Notes: generated from the letters alone by a model not told the origin. A stretch of DNA of 64,000 nucleotides from Streptomyces sp. NA04227 (GCF_013364195.1 NZ_CP054918.1:5445001-5509000); one strand, 5' to 3'; positions 27,524-38,841 are shown, counted from the first letter of the stretch. Numbers and translations are program-made.

Positions 27524-28951
27524 CTACGGGCGGGTCATCCGCAGCACGTCCAGCGCCGCGTCGAGCTGCTCGACGGTGAGATCGCCCCGCTCCACGTACC
27601 CGGACTCCAGCACCACCTCACGGATGGTCTTCCGCTCCGCGAGCGACTTCTTGGCGACCTTCGCGGCCTCCTCGTACCCGATGTACTTGTTCAGCGGCGT
27701 GACCACCGAGGGCGAGGACTCGGCGTACTCGCGGGCCCGTTCACGGTTGGCGGTGATCCCGTCGACCGTGCGGTCGGCGAGCAGCCGGGAGACGTTGGTG
27801 AGCAGCCGGATCGACTCCAGTACGTTCTTGCCGATCACCGGCAGCATCACGTTCAGCTCGAAGTTCCCGGCCGCGCCCGCTGTCGCGATGGTCGCGTCGT
27901 TGCCGGTCACCTGGGCGGCGACCATCAGCACCGCCTCGGGGATCACCGGGTTGACCTTGCCCGGCATGATCGAGGAGCCCGGCTGGAGGTCGGGCAGGGC
28001 GATCTCGGCGAGCCCGGTGCGCGGACCCGAGGCCATCCAGCGCAGATCGTTGGCGATCTTCGTCAGGCCGACCGCGATGGTCCGCAGTTGCCCACTGGTC
28101 TCCACGATCCCGTCGCGCGCGCCCTGCGCCTCGAAGTGGTCGCGCGCCTCGGTCAGCGGCAGCCCGGTCGCCCGCGCGACCTCCGCGATCACCGCCGACG
28201 GGAACCCGGCCGGGGTGTTGATCCCGGTGCCCACCGCCGTTCCGCCGAGCGGGAGTTCGGCCAGCCGCGGCAGCGAGGCCCGCAGCCGCTCCACGCCGTA
28301 GCGCACCTGCGCCGCGTACCCCGCGAACTCCTGCCCCAGCGTGACCGGCGTGGCGTCCATCAGATGCGTACGCCCCGACTTCACCACGTCCGCGAACTCC
28401 TCCGCCTTGCGCGCCAGCGAGGCGGCGAGGTGGTCGAGGGCGGGAATCAGGTCCCGGGTCACGGCCGCGGTCGCGGCGATGTGGATGGAGGACGGGAAGA
28501 CGTCGTTCGAGGACTGCGAGGCGTTCACATGGTCGTTGGGGTGCACCTCGCGCCCGAGCCGCTCGGTGGCCAGCGTCGCGAGCACCTCATTGGTGTTCAT
28601 ATTGGACGAGGTGCCCGACCCGGTCTGGAACACATCCACCGGAAAGTGCTCGTCCCACCGCCCCTCGGCCACCTCACGCGCCGCCTCCTGCACGGCCTCG
28701 GCGACCTCCGCGTCCAGCACGCCCAGTTCGGCGTTCACCTTGGCCGCCGCCCCCTTGATCCGCGCCAGCGCCTCGATGTGCGCCCGCTCGATGCGCTGCC
28801 CGGACACCGGAAAGTTCTCCACGGCCCGCTGCGTCTGCGCCCGCCACTTGGCGTGGGCGGGCACGCGGACCTCGCCCATGGAGTCGTGCTCGATGCGGTA
28901 GTCGACTTCGGCGGGGCTCTGGTGGGGTCCGCTGCCGGGTTCAGTGGTCAT
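27524..28951 (-). CDS. fumC: Class II fumarate hydratase FumC
   Basis: 475 residues, superfamily signature [11 protein letters not shown] with the catalytic Ser loop, plus [27 protein letters not shown] and [17 protein letters not shown]. It hydrates fumarate to L-malate in the TCA cycle, is oxygen-stable and iron-independent, and is a homotetramer. AGGAGG lies 10 bp before ATG 28951; the frame stays open upstream to 29431 but without family similarity. A class I, Fe-S fumarase is encoded 5 kb away. Confidence 0.96.
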   Translation of the reverse strand: MTTEPGSGPHQSPAEVDYRIEHDSMGEVRVPAHAKWRAQTQRAVENFPVSGQRIERAHIEALARIKGAAAKVNAELGVLDAEVAEAVQEAAREVAEGRWDEHFPVDVFQTGSGTSSNMNTNEVLATLATERLGREVHPNDHVNASQSSNDVFPSSIHIAATAAVTRDLIPALDHLAASLARKAEEFADVVKSGRTHLMDATPVTLGQEFAGYAAQVRYGVERLRASLPRLAELPLGGTAVGTGINTPAGFPSAVIAEVARATGLPLTEARDHFEAQGARDGIVETSGQLRTIAVGLTKIANDLRWMASGPRTGLAEIALPDLQPGSSIMPGKVNPVIPEAVLMVAAQVTGNDATIATAGAAGNFELNVMLPVIGKNVLESIRLLTNVSRLLADRTVDGITANRERAREYAESSPSVVTPLNKYIGYEEAAKVAKKSLAERKTIREVVLESGYVERGDLTVEQLDAALDVLRMTRP

Positions 28952-29460
28952 GGGTGGTGTACCTCCTGAAAGGGGAGCGGGCGTGGGGGGCTGGGTATTC
29001 CCGGGCAGTGGCGCCGCGCGGGACGGCCCAGTAAAGCAACGCGGGAATGCTCGGTGCGGGATGCGCGACGCCGGAGGGCGAGAGGGAGTGAACAGATCGT
29101 CAAGAGAGTGAGAAGGGTGACTACTTGACTGTCGAGAGTGATCGAATTTGGTGTGCGGAGTTCCGTTTCGGCGGGGAGGCTGGGACGGGTGCGATGGTCC
29201 CGAGCTCGGCTGCCGAAGTGATCGGCGGTCCGTCCGGGGCCGTGGCCCGCACGTACTGCCCCATCGACGAACACGACGAGGAAAAGGGGAGAGGCAGCAC
29301 ACGTCACGCCAAGGAGGTCGTCGCGGCACAGAAGTCCGGTACCGCCGCGCCACCGCTCTCCAAGCATCTGACCGAGCCCGTCCAGCTGTCCGGCCGAGTT
29401 CGTCGGCAGGCGCTGTCTCACCCTCTCGCAATCACCTTCGAACCATCTGTGGAGCACCGT
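28952..29460. promoter_or_regulatory. Divergent region between fumC and the WXG100-like operon
   Basis: 509 bp with no real gene. TTGACT at 29125-29130 could be a -35 box for the rightward operon, but I see no clear -10. GAGAG/GAGTG-rich direct repeats lie around 29085-29150. The frame of the WXG100-like gene is open back to 29125, but its ribosome site lies at 29451-29454. Confidence 0.4.
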
Positions 29461-29778
29461 ATGAGCGATCTGCGGATCGACGGCACGATCTTCGAGGACT
29501 TACGGAAGACCTTCGGCAACGTCTCAGGCCGTATGGGCGACGCCCGCACCGCCCTCAAGCACACTGACGCCTCCGTGGTCGGCGCCCCGAAACTCGTGGA
29601 GGAGCTCCACGACTTCGCCGACGAGTGGGGCTACGGCATGAAGCAACTGGGCAAGCACGCACAGGGCGCCGTGAAGATGATCAACACGATAGGCAAGACC
29701 TTCGACGAACTGGATCACGAGCTCGCCGAGGCCCTGAAGTCGAAGAAGTCGAAGAAGTCGCAGGGGAAGGGCAACTGA
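29461..29778 (+). CDS. WXG100-like small helical protein (type VII secretion target-like)
   Basis: 105 residues, all helical, in the ~100-residue size class of ESAT-6/WXG100 proteins. The middle region FADEWGYGMKQLGKHAQGA sits where the WxG turn would be, though the canonical W-x-G is degenerate. The C-terminus is Lys/Ser rich (SKKSKKS). It precedes, by one base, a larger protein with a clear WxG motif, so the two probably form a heterodimer for an Esx-type system or act as cargo and chaperone. GGAG lies six bases before ATG 29461. Confidence 0.65.
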   Translation: MSDLRIDGTIFEDLRKTFGNVSGRMGDARTALKHTDASVVGAPKLVEELHDFADEWGYGMKQLGKHAQGAVKMINTIGKTFDELDHELAEALKSKKSKKSQGKGN

Positions 29779-29779
29779 C

Positions 29780-31078
29780 GTGACGCGCCCCCAGTTACCC
29801 GCCATCGGCCGCGACCCGACGCCCGGCGACGTCCTGGAGACCAGGAACCTCGCACGCCGCATCAACGGGTTGGCGACCGATCTGGGCACGACCGTCCGCG
29901 AGTTGGAACAGGTCAGCTGCGGTGCCTGGAAGGGCAAGACTGCGGTGGCCTTCGCCGGCCACGTCGGCGAGGACCTCACGCCCCTGTTCAAGAAGAGCCA
30001 CGAGTCCTTCAGCAAGGCGGCGAGCGCGCTCAGCCGTTGGGCGACGCAGTTGCAGGAGTTCCAGGACGAGACCGACCGACTGGAGAAGGCGGCACAGAAA
30101 GCCCTGGATGAGCGCGACGACGCCAAGACTCGCGAGGACGCGAAGTCTGCGGAGGGCGGCAAGGGCGACGGCAAGGGCGAGGGCGCCGACAAGGGCAAGA
30201 GCCTGGCAGACGCGGAGATCGCGGTCGGCGAGGCCATGAGCTGGCTCCACGACCTGGACGACCGCTACGCCAAGGCCGCCAAGAAGATCGGCGAGGACCT
30301 GGAGAAGGCCGGCAACATCGCCCCGAACAAGCCGGGCCTCTTCGACCGCATCGCCGACGGCTTCAAGGGGATGGCGGAGTGGGTCAAGGACCACGCCGAC
30401 ATCATCGCGCTGGTGGGTGATCTTCTCAGCGATCTGACCGCGATCCTCGGGCTGTTGGCCATCATCACCCTGCCGTTCCCGCCGTTGGCAGCGATCTTCG
30501 GGACGGCTGCGCTGATCACGGGCGGACTGGCGCTCGGGGCTCATTCGTTGGCGAAGCTGGCCGGTGCGGATGTGAGTTGGGCGAAGATCGGGCTTGACGC
30601 GGTGGGCCTGCTCCCCGGTATCGGGCTGTTCGGCAAGGGGGCGAAGCTGGCGAAGGGGGCCGATGATCTGGTGGGGACCGCGGCGAAGTTCGGCAAGGGC
30701 TTCACAGCGGCCAAGGTGACGTCCGCCAAGAATATCCTCGCGATGGGTGAAATGGCGGGGAAGGTCAAAGGGGGAGTCAACCTTTTCCAGAAGGTGGCCA
30801 TCGGAGGCACGGCCAAGAAATTCGTCCTGGTCTCTCATGAAAGCAGCGGAACGATGAGCAGGCTCGCGGGTCTCGCCCAGGGCGGATATCACGAAGGGCA
30901 ATGGCTGGGAACCAAAGGGCTGAAGCTGATAACCGGAGGAAAGGCCGATCTCGATCCTTTCAGCGCCGGAGGGCGTGCCCTTGATGGCGCCCTGAAGATC
31001 GCACCCAAACTGCAGAGCATTCCCCAGCACGTCGGCGAGGCGATCAATCCCGGCGATCGATTCGCTGCCGCGCACTGA
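29780..31078 (+). CDS. WXG100-domain protein with C-terminal membrane-active region (putative type VII secretion effector)
   Basis: 432 residues. The N-terminal WXG100-like hairpin (about 18-110) contains CGAWKGKTAVAFAGHV, then a charged coiled coil and a Lys/Gly/Asp-rich linker (about 120-150). A second helical part (ADAEIAVGEAMSWLHDLDDRYAKAAKKIGEDL) is followed by strongly hydrophobic segments (DLTAILGLLAIITLPFPPLAAIFGTAALITGGLALGA). The C-terminal ~170 residues are Gly/Lys-rich and unrecognised. The architecture, N-terminal WXG followed by a variable tail, is that of polymorphic T7SS effectors or putative T7SS-secreted proteins. No toxin motif is recognisable. Confidence 0.7.
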   Translation: MTRPQLPAIGRDPTPGDVLETRNLARRINGLATDLGTTVRELEQVSCGAWKGKTAVAFAGHVGEDLTPLFKKSHESFSKAASALSRWATQLQEFQDETDRLEKAAQKALDERDDAKTREDAKSAEGGKGDGKGEGADKGKSLADAEIAVGEAMSWLHDLDDRYAKAAKKIGEDLEKAGNIAPNKPGLFDRIADGFKGMAEWVKDHADIIALVGDLLSDLTAILGLLAIITLPFPPLAAIFGTAALITGGLALGAHSLAKLAGADVSWAKIGLDAVGLLPGIGLFGKGAKLAKGADDLVGTAAKFGKGFTAAKVTSAKNILAMGEMAGKVKGGVNLFQKVAIGGTAKKFVLVSHESSGTMSRLAGLAQGGYHEGQWLGTKGLKLITGGKADLDPFSAGGRALDGALKIAPKLQSIPQHVGEAINPGDRFAAAH

Positions 31079-31099
31079 CTCCAGGAGAGGTGAAGGAAA

Positions 31100-31990
31100 A
31101 TGCCAATCTGGGAACCGGAACCGGGCGAAACCATGCTGGCCCGAGTTCAGGTCGTGTTCGCCACCGGTGCCGCAACCGCCGTCAAAGGGATGCGTTGGTT
31201 CCGGGACACCGAACGGCGGGATATCCAGGACCGGTTGCCGGGCTGGCCCGCAGGTCCCGAGTTCGTCGCACGTGGCAAGTCCGCCAAGGGTGTGCGGGGC
31301 GTGGGTGGCGTTCTTGGACGTATCGGCTACGTCGCGGTGATGATCGTGCTCACCGCGGCTGGCGGGCTCGGCCCCGGCCCTGGCACACTCGGCAGGCCCG
31401 ACGAGCCGGAGAACGAGGTGGACGACTTCCCCGTGCTCTGGGGCGACCCCGACAGCGTGGCCGCGACCCTTCCCTGGCAGATGGACCTGGGCCGTCGTCC
31501 GCGCGGATACCGTACTCATCTCATCGTCACGGACTCGCGCCTGGTCGTGGTGGGCTTCACGACGTCGGACACCATCGACGACGAGGTCCTCTGGGAGATC
31601 GACCGGGCCCGTGTCGCCAAAGTGGAAACCAGGGACTTCAGTGCCATTCCGTTGAGAGTGAAAGATCTCGCCGGCAACCAGTGCGATCTGCGCATCGACT
31701 TTACGGACGGCTCGTGGTGCCGCGTGGCCTCGAACTATCGGGAGGATTTGGCGCCCTACTTGGTGGGTTCCCCTGAACTGGTCCCCCTCTCTGAGCTCAC
31801 CGAAGGGCAAAGGCAACGTGTCGATCGCTTCAGTGAGAACTACGACTTGATGGGCGATCCCGTAGTGCTTCGTCTGGACAACGGAAACTTCCGCATGGCC
31901 GGCAGGGGTGCGGTGGAAGTCAGCGACTTCTCCGGGATGTTCGCGCCGAGCGACCTCATGGACTCGCAAGGAAGCAGCCCGGGCCGCTGA
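31100..31990 (+). CDS. Hypothetical protein of the WXG100-like operon
   Basis: 296 residues. An N-terminal ~60-residue section is followed by one hydrophobic segment (GRIGYVAVMIVLTAAGGLG) and a C-terminal domain rich in short strands (THLIVTDSRLVVVGFTT, DDEVLWEIDRARVAKVETRDF, CDLRIDFTDGSWCRV) that could be PH-like. I recognise no named family. Position suggests a component, immunity protein or chaperone for the preceding effector-like protein. ATG 31100 follows GAAGGA. Confidence 0.7.
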   Translation: MPIWEPEPGETMLARVQVVFATGAATAVKGMRWFRDTERRDIQDRLPGWPAGPEFVARGKSAKGVRGVGGVLGRIGYVAVMIVLTAAGGLGPGPGTLGRPDEPENEVDDFPVLWGDPDSVAATLPWQMDLGRRPRGYRTHLIVTDSRLVVVGFTTSDTIDDEVLWEIDRARVAKVETRDFSAIPLRVKDLAGNQCDLRIDFTDGSWCRVASNYREDLAPYLVGSPELVPLSELTEGQRQRVDRFSENYDLMGDPVVLRLDNGNFRMAGRGAVEVSDFSGMFAPSDLMDSQGSSPGR

Positions 31991-32020
31991 CCGTACGGCA
32001 CGAACAGAACGGCAAGAATC

Positions 32021-32710
32021 ATGACCATTCCTTCGGAGATATCCGCGTCGGATGCCATCAGTGACATACCGCCGGTGTGGTTCGATGTCCCGTCGACGTT
32101 TTTCGCTCTTCCTCTGGCAGAAACGCCCGAAGAACGCGCCGAACGCGCCGAGACTTTCGTACGGCAGTTGTACTCCCAGGGCGACGAATCTATCTGGGAA
32201 CCCGCGGCCCCGTACTACGAGGCCCTCGCCGAACACTTCTCGGACAGCGGCCTCTCCTACTCCGCGATGGGGCTCTTCTCCACGGACGAGGGCGCTGTCG
32301 TCCAATGTGCCTTCACCCTGGCCGCCGTCGAGACCGGGCACGCGGACCCCGACATCGCGGCCCAGGGAACCCTCGCGACGCTGTCGGTCGACTCGGACAA
32401 CGACGCGCGCTGGCTGGATCTGCCCTGTGGCCCGGCTATCTCCTGCGTCACCCTCACCGAGCTGGTTCTCAATGCGGGGATCACCGCCTCGGGGGAGCAG
32501 GAGAAACTCCTGACCGGTCAGATTCAGGTCCATGTCCCGTTCCCCAACGCCCCGTACACGGCGGTGTTCACCATGCACACCGCTTCGATGGACTACTGGG
32601 GCGAGATCTGCGACATGACAGCTGCAGTGCTGGACACGGTCTCCTTCGAGGAGCCCGAGGTGAGCAGCCGCGGGGTGGCTCAGGACGGCACGGACACCGT
32701 TACGACCTGA
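32021..32710 (+). CDS. Hypothetical protein of the WXG100-like operon
   Basis: 229 residues, acidic, soluble. Begins with DIPPVWFDVPSTFFALPLAETPEERAER, followed by an alpha/beta body with FVRQLYSQGD and VFTMHTASMDYWGEICDMTAAVLDTVSFEEP. The overall pattern suggests a cytoplasmic, chaperone-like protein, but I cannot assign a family. It is co-directional with the three genes before it and separated from them by 30 bp. Confidence 0.7.
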   Translation: MTIPSEISASDAISDIPPVWFDVPSTFFALPLAETPEERAERAETFVRQLYSQGDESIWEPAAPYYEALAEHFSDSGLSYSAMGLFSTDEGAVVQCAFTLAAVETGHADPDIAAQGTLATLSVDSDNDARWLDLPCGPAISCVTLTELVLNAGITASGEQEKLLTGQIQVHVPFPNAPYTAVFTMHTASMDYWGEICDMTAAVLDTVSFEEPEVSSRGVAQDGTDTVTT

Positions 32711-32896
32711 GGCCGCCCCCCTCAACTCCCGTTAAAGTGGCGCAACTTGGCGCACCAGATCGCGTGCCACACCACGCACGGGTCGGTGAGCGTGTTCATG
32801 GGTACCAGGAAGCCGCGAGGACAGGTCCCGGGCGGGCTCCGGTGCCAGTCCTCGGTACCGGGCGGCATTGGTGCGGGAGATTCGGCGGGGGCGGCA

Positions 32897-33721
32897 ATGG
32901 ACAGAGACAGCGACGGGCAGCAGCCGTACGGGCAGCCGCCTGAGCAGGGCGGGAACCAGGGTGACCAGGGGGCGGGCGCCGGAGCTGGTGCCGGAGCTGC
33001 GGCGGACCGTGACGGCACCGGACTGGGGAGCGCGCCGCCTCCGGGGTGGCCGGCCCCGCCGTCCGAAGCGCCGAGCGGTCTACCTTCCGCGCCGCCATCC
33101 GCCCCACCGCCCGCACCGCCGTGGTCCGCCCCACCGCCGCGGCCGGGTCTGAGCACTCCCTGGATATGGGTGCTCTCGGTGGCCGGTCTGCTGATGGGTG
33201 TCCTCGGGCTGGTGGTCCTGGTGGGGGTGGTCGGGGACGAGGACGAGGGCGAAGGTGAGAAGAAGCGGCCCGAGCGCACCACGGTGGCACCCCAAGGGAC
33301 GCTGAGGTTCGTGCGGGTGGTCGCCGTGGACACAGGTGCCTGCCCGGCGGACAAGGGGCCCGAGGAGTTCACCGGTACCGATGGCCGTGAGTGCCTGACC
33401 GTCGACTCGGGGGCGGACACCGCCATGGAGGTCGAGCGGCTGGAGTCGGTGGCCGCGAGTTACCGGGCCGAATCGGCCGGGTGGACGGTATCGATGAGCT
33501 TCAACTCCCGTGACGCGGAGCGTTTCCGGGCGCTGAGCGCGAAGGTGTCGGGCAGTGCGCCGCCGAACAACCGCGTGGCGACGCTCCTCGGCGACCGCCT
33601 CCTGAGCGCCCCCGCGGTCCTGAGCGTGATCTCCGGTGGCAAGGTCGAGATCTCCGGCGGTCTGACCAAGGAGAAGGCGGAACGCCTGGCCTACGACCTC
33701 GGTGCCCGCAGCGGGAGCTGA
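32897..33721 (+). CDS. Single-pass membrane protein with a SecD P1-head-like extracytoplasmic domain
   Basis: 274 residues. A Gly/Ala/Pro-rich cytoplasmic N-terminus (about 100) and one membrane segment (STPWIWVLSVAGLLMGVLGLVVLVGVVG) lead to an outside domain whose end reads SFNSRDAERFRALSAKVSG ... NNRVATLLGDRLLSAPAV ... GGKVEISGGLTKEKAERLAYDL. This closely resembles the P1 head subdomain of SecD, which grips translocating proteins, but the RND-type membrane helices of SecD are missing. A role in protein export of the operon's products is inferred. The start is ATG 32897; the frame is open to 32747. Confidence 0.75.
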   Translation: MDRDSDGQQPYGQPPEQGGNQGDQGAGAGAGAGAAADRDGTGLGSAPPPGWPAPPSEAPSGLPSAPPSAPPPAPPWSAPPPRPGLSTPWIWVLSVAGLLMGVLGLVVLVGVVGDEDEGEGEKKRPERTTVAPQGTLRFVRVVAVDTGACPADKGPEEFTGTDGRECLTVDSGADTAMEVERLESVAASYRAESAGWTVSMSFNSRDAERFRALSAKVSGSAPPNNRVATLLGDRLLSAPAVLSVISGGKVEISGGLTKEKAERLAYDLGARSGS

Positions 33722-33923
33722 GCCGGAGCCCACCCGTGCGATGCGGGCTGTCGAGAGCTGTGTGGTGCGGCGCGGTGCGTGCGACGCGGGCCGTCGGTCC
33801 GTACGGCACTGACCTGGTCCGTCCGTACGGCACTGCCCCGGTCCGTCCGCCCGTACGGCACTGCACCGTGCCGTACGGACGAGCGGATCCGTATCCGTAT
33901 CCCTATCCGGATCCGTCCGGGGA
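33722..33923. repeat. Short repeats downstream of the class I fumarase gene
   Basis: CCGTACGGCACTG recurs at 33799, 33823 and 33851 with GGTCCGT spacers, followed by a variant GCCGTACGG and then several ATCCGT-type hexamers up to 33920. CCGTACGG is itself palindromic, so the array can form alternative hairpins between the convergent SecD-like and fumarase genes and probably acts as a terminator or mRNA 3' end. Confidence 0.6.
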
Positions 33924-35585
<1,662 letters not shown>

Positions 35586-35825
35586 TTTCGGCGATTCCTC
35601 ACTCGGCGGGGCTTCCGCTGGCCTCTGGGCAGCGCCCACCAGGGTAGAACCTGCGCGGGGCGCCGGATCTGTGAGGTAAGGCTCAGTGGGCGGGGTCCGT
35701 GGTGGCGGGCGCCGGTGGGTGGTGACTCGTGTATGTGTCGCGAGTGCCGCACGGATTCCGGCCGGGAGGCTTCCCGGGGCGTCGGGACGCTAGTCGCGAT
35801 CTATCGCGTTCGGTAGGCTGGGGTG

Positions 35826-36611
35826 GTGGACCTGGAAAAGCACGCGCGCACGCCGGGGCAGTTGTCGGAGCGGACTTCGGGGGAGTCGGGGGAACCGGCC
35901 GAATCGAGGGAACCGGCCGGGGAGCCCGCGCGGGCTTCGCTGGCCGAGCCCGGGTCGTCGATGCGCGCCTCGGACGCCGACCGTGACCGCGTCGCGGACA
36001 TCCTGCGGGAGGCGCTCGCCGAGGGGCGGCTGACGCCCGAGGAGCACGCCGAACGGATCGAGGCGGTCTACGACGCCAAGACCGAGGGCGAACTCGCGCC
36101 GTTGGTACGGGACTTGCCGGGGGCGTACGACGGCGCGGGGGCGAGCGGTCCGGGCGCGTACCCGATGCCGGTCGCCGGACGGCCGGTGCCGGGGACGATT
36201 CCGGCGGAGGCGGACGAGAACCTGGTCGCGGTGTTCAGCGGCTCCGTGCGCAAGGGCCGGTGGCGGGTCGGTCGCAGGACGCACGCGTACGCGATCTTCG
36301 GCAGCGTGGAAATCGACCTCAGCGAGGCCGTGTTCGAGTATCCGCAGGTCGTCATCAAGGCGGTCTCGGTCTTCGGCAGTGTGGAGGTCCGGGTGCCCGA
36401 GAACATCTCCCTGCGCGGCAGTGGTGGCGGTGTGCTCGGCAATTTCGAGGTGGACACCCTGGATTCCACCGAACCGGATGCACCTGTCGTCTACATCGAG
36501 GGCATTTCCGTACTCGGCAATATCGAGGCCAAGCCCAAACGCGGCAAACTCGTCCGCAATCTTCAGCGCAAGTCGCACGGCAAGGGATTCGGGCGGCATC
36601 TCGGGCACTGA
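35826..36611 (+). CDS. DUF1707 and LiaF/DUF2154-like domain protein
   Basis: About 261 residues. After a Glu/Pro/Ser-rich N-terminus, the DUF1707 domain (about 46-105) reads MRASDADRDRVADILREALAEGRLTPEEHAERIEAVYDAKTEGELAPLVRDLP. The C-terminal beta-helical part (about 135-245, VAVFSGSVRKGRWRVGRRTHAYAIFGSVEIDLSEA, then repeated FGSVEVRVPENI/LGNFEV turns) resembles the LiaF C-terminal domain that senses envelope stress. TAGGCT at 35814-35819 lies six bases before the GTG at 35826, suggesting leaderless translation; the GTG at 35823 is adjacent. Confidence 0.85.
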   Translation: MDLEKHARTPGQLSERTSGESGEPAESREPAGEPARASLAEPGSSMRASDADRDRVADILREALAEGRLTPEEHAERIEAVYDAKTEGELAPLVRDLPGAYDGAGASGPGAYPMPVAGRPVPGTIPAEADENLVAVFSGSVRKGRWRVGRRTHAYAIFGSVEIDLSEAVFEYPQVVIKAVSVFGSVEVRVPENISLRGSGGGVLGNFEVDTLDSTEPDAPVVYIEGISVLGNIEAKPKRGKLVRNLQRKSHGKGFGRHLGH

Positions 36612-36950
36612 GCCGGTGCCCGAACCGGTGCGGGCCGGTTGCGGGGCCGGTGTCCGCCGCGCGGAGACGGGCCCGGCCGTGGGGCGAAGTGGGGGTGCGG
36701 GATCCGCTTGTGGCGGTCGACCTTCGGCTCTTCGGGTGCCAAAGTCGTTTGCGGTTGTCAAGCGACTTTCCGGCATCCCGCGGCAATGGGCGAGGGCTCA
36801 AGCCCCGTTCCAGTGACGCGCGTTGGATTTTCCTGGCCGTAAAACGCCGTAAAAGCCCTCTCGCGGTTGTGCGGGTGCTTAGGGGCGTGCAGGGCGGGTA
36901 GTTCTTGCTGCATCGTCACTCGCTCGCGAAGCTGTCGTCAGGAGTAGACC
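36612..36950. promoter_or_regulatory. Upstream region of the WhiB-like gene
   Basis: 339 bp without a real ORF. It contains a hairpin AAAGTCG/CGACTTT (36741-36747, 36763-36769) and, near 36837-36854, two direct copies of CCGTAAAA spaced ten bases apart, about one helical turn. These may be binding sites for a developmental regulator or part of the promoter. Confidence 0.45.
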
Positions 36951-37328
36951 GTGCTGCAACCGCCGCATAAGCCCCTGCAGGTCGCTGCCGTTCGGCCCCA
37001 GCGGGTGCCAGTGCGAGAGCGCGACCAGGAAGCCCCCTGGCATTCGGACGCGGTCTGCCGCCGCGACGAGGCCGGTCTCTTCTTCGCCCCCTCCAAGGAG
37101 CCCACCGCCGCCCGGCTCTCGCGCGAGGAGGCCGCGAAGCGGGTCTGCGCGCGCTGCCCCGTGATGGTCGAGTGCCGCGAACACGCGCTGCTCCAGCCCG
37201 AGCCGTACGGCGTCTGGGGCGGACTGACCGCCGCGGAACGCCGCGTGGTCCTCGCCCGCCGTCGCCGCCGCGACCTCGAACTCCAGAAGGCGGCACGCAG
37301 CACGGGCCGGATCGCGGCCGCGGGCTGA
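36951..37328 (+). CDS. wblI: WhiB-like [4Fe-4S] transcription factor
   Basis: 125 residues. Four cysteines C36, C66, C69 and C75 form the WhiB iron-sulfur site (CARCPVMVEC). The following turn is EPYGVWGGLTAAERR, with a basic C-terminal tail RRRRRDLELQKAAR for DNA contact. Wbl proteins bind the sigma-70 family RpoD/HrdB region 4 and control development or redox responses. The name wblI rests on remembered synteny (DUF1707, wbl, glpX) and should be confirmed. GTG 36951 has AGGAG six bases upstream. Confidence 0.9.
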   Translation: MLQPPHKPLQVAAVRPQRVPVRERDQEAPWHSDAVCRRDEAGLFFAPSKEPTAARLSREEAAKRVCARCPVMVECREHALLQPEPYGVWGGLTAAERRVVLARRRRRDLELQKAARSTGRIAAAG

Positions 37329-37472
37329 GCCCCTCTCGTCCGGAGCCGTACGGCCGTCGCACGGCTGTCGTACGGCTCCGAGGTGTGCCCCGGCGATCTT
37401 GGTGCGTGCCGCTGTACGGCTGGGATGTACGCGCGCGTGCGCCCGGGCGTACGCGCCGGTTGTACGCACACA

Positions 37473-37504
37473 ACGGGCGCCCCCCCCTCGCGGGAGGCGC
37501 CCGT
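37473..37504. terminator. Terminator between wblI and glpX
   Basis: ACGGGCGCC (37473-37481) pairs with GGCGCCCGT (37496-37504), extended by C/G pairs, between convergent genes. Confidence 0.65.
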
Positions 37505-37545
37505 CGGTGTGCTCGCGGTATGCGGTGCGCGCTTGCTCGGCGCCG

Positions 37546-38577
37546 CTACTTGGCGCGGTCGAAGTCGATGGCGCTGTAGGCGCGCAGCTTCTTCAGGCGG
37601 TGCGTGGAGTCGATCTGGCGGATGGTGCCGGAGCGCGAACGCATCACCAGGGACTGGGTGGTGGCCGTCTCGGCGCGGTAGCGGACGCCGCGCAGGAGTT
37701 CGCCGTCGGTGATGCCGGTGGCGACGAAGAAGACGTTGTCGCCCCAGACCAGGTCGTCGGTGGACAGCACCCGGTCGAGGTCGTGCCCGGCGTCGATGGC
37801 GCGCTGCTTCTCGGCCTCGTCCTTGGGCCAGAGCTTGCCCTGGATGGTGCCGCCGAGACACTTGATCGCACAGGCCGAGATGATGCCCTCGGGTGTACCG
37901 CCGATGCCCATCAGCATGTCCACGCCGGTGCCCTCGCGCACCGCCATCACCGAACCGGCCACATCGCCGTCCGCGATGAACTTGATCCGCGCGCCGGTCT
38001 CCCGGATCTGGCGGACGATGCCCTCGTGCCGGGGGCGGTCCAGGATGACGACCGTCACGTCCTCGGGGCTGGAGTTCTTCGCCTTGGCCACCCGGCGGAT
38101 GTTCGCCTCGACCGGGGCGTTGATGTCGACGAAGTCGGCTGCCTCGGGGCCGGTGACGAGCTTGTCCATGTAGAAGACGGCGGACGGGTCGAACATCGTC
38201 CCGCGGTCCGCGGCCGCCAGTACCGCGATCGCGTTGGGCATGCCCTTGGCGGTCAGCGTGGTGCCGTCGATCGGGTCCACGGCGATGTCGACCTCGGCGC
38301 CGGTGCCGTCGCCGATCTGCTCGCCGTTGTAGAGCATCGGGGCCTCGTCCTTCTCACCCTCGCCGATGACGACGACGCCGTTCATCGAGACGGTGGAGAC
38401 GAGGGTGCGCATGGCCCGTACCGCCGCGCCGTCGGCGCCGATCTTGTCGCCCCGGCCGACCCAGCGGCCCGCGGCCATCGCGGCGGCCTCGGTGACGCGG
38501 ACCAGTTCGAGAGCGAGGTTGCGGTCGGGGGCCTCGGGAGAGACCTCGAGTTCGGAGGGGAGATGATGCTCGGTCAT
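37546..38577 (-). CDS. glpX: Class II fructose-1,6-bisphosphatase GlpX
   Basis: 343 residues. GlpX signatures: [37 protein letters not shown], metal-binding [20 protein letters not shown] and [17 protein letters not shown]. It dephosphorylates fructose-1,6-bisphosphate in gluconeogenesis; actinobacteria depend on this class. The start is ATG 38577; the open frame continues to 38781 without similarity. Confidence 0.95.
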   Translation of the reverse strand: MTEHHLPSELEVSPEAPDRNLALELVRVTEAAAMAAGRWVGRGDKIGADGAAVRAMRTLVSTVSMNGVVVIGEGEKDEAPMLYNGEQIGDGTGAEVDIAVDPIDGTTLTAKGMPNAIAVLAAADRGTMFDPSAVFYMDKLVTGPEAADFVDINAPVEANIRRVAKAKNSSPEDVTVVILDRPRHEGIVRQIRETGARIKFIADGDVAGSVMAVREGTGVDMLMGIGGTPEGIISACAIKCLGGTIQGKLWPKDEAEKQRAIDAGHDLDRVLSTDDLVWGDNVFFVATGITDGELLRGVRYRAETATTQSLVMRSRSGTIRQIDSTHRLKKLRAYSAIDFDRAK

Positions 38578-38841
38578 CGGAGCGCACCTTTCTGATGACG
38601 AAGAGAGCCGCTCCGCGAGGGGCGACCTCGGTGGGAGGCGGGCGCAGGACGGCCGGGCGTTCCCGGAGGTCGTCCTTCCTTGTGGGCGGGGGACGTGTGG
38701 GCGGCGGGAAGAGGATGTGTCCATGACTCTATCCGCCCGCCGCCACAATGAGCAGAGGGCCCTACGCATGAGCGGCGTCAAGGCCCGCCGGGAGCGCGCA
38801 CGTCAGGGGCGGTGCCAGAGCGGGGACGGCGACCTGCGACC

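Noticed and set aside
29795..32725. 976-codon minus-strand frame opposite the WXG100-like operon
   Set aside because: It spans several real genes, has no ribosome site, and its protein is low-complexity and unlike any family.
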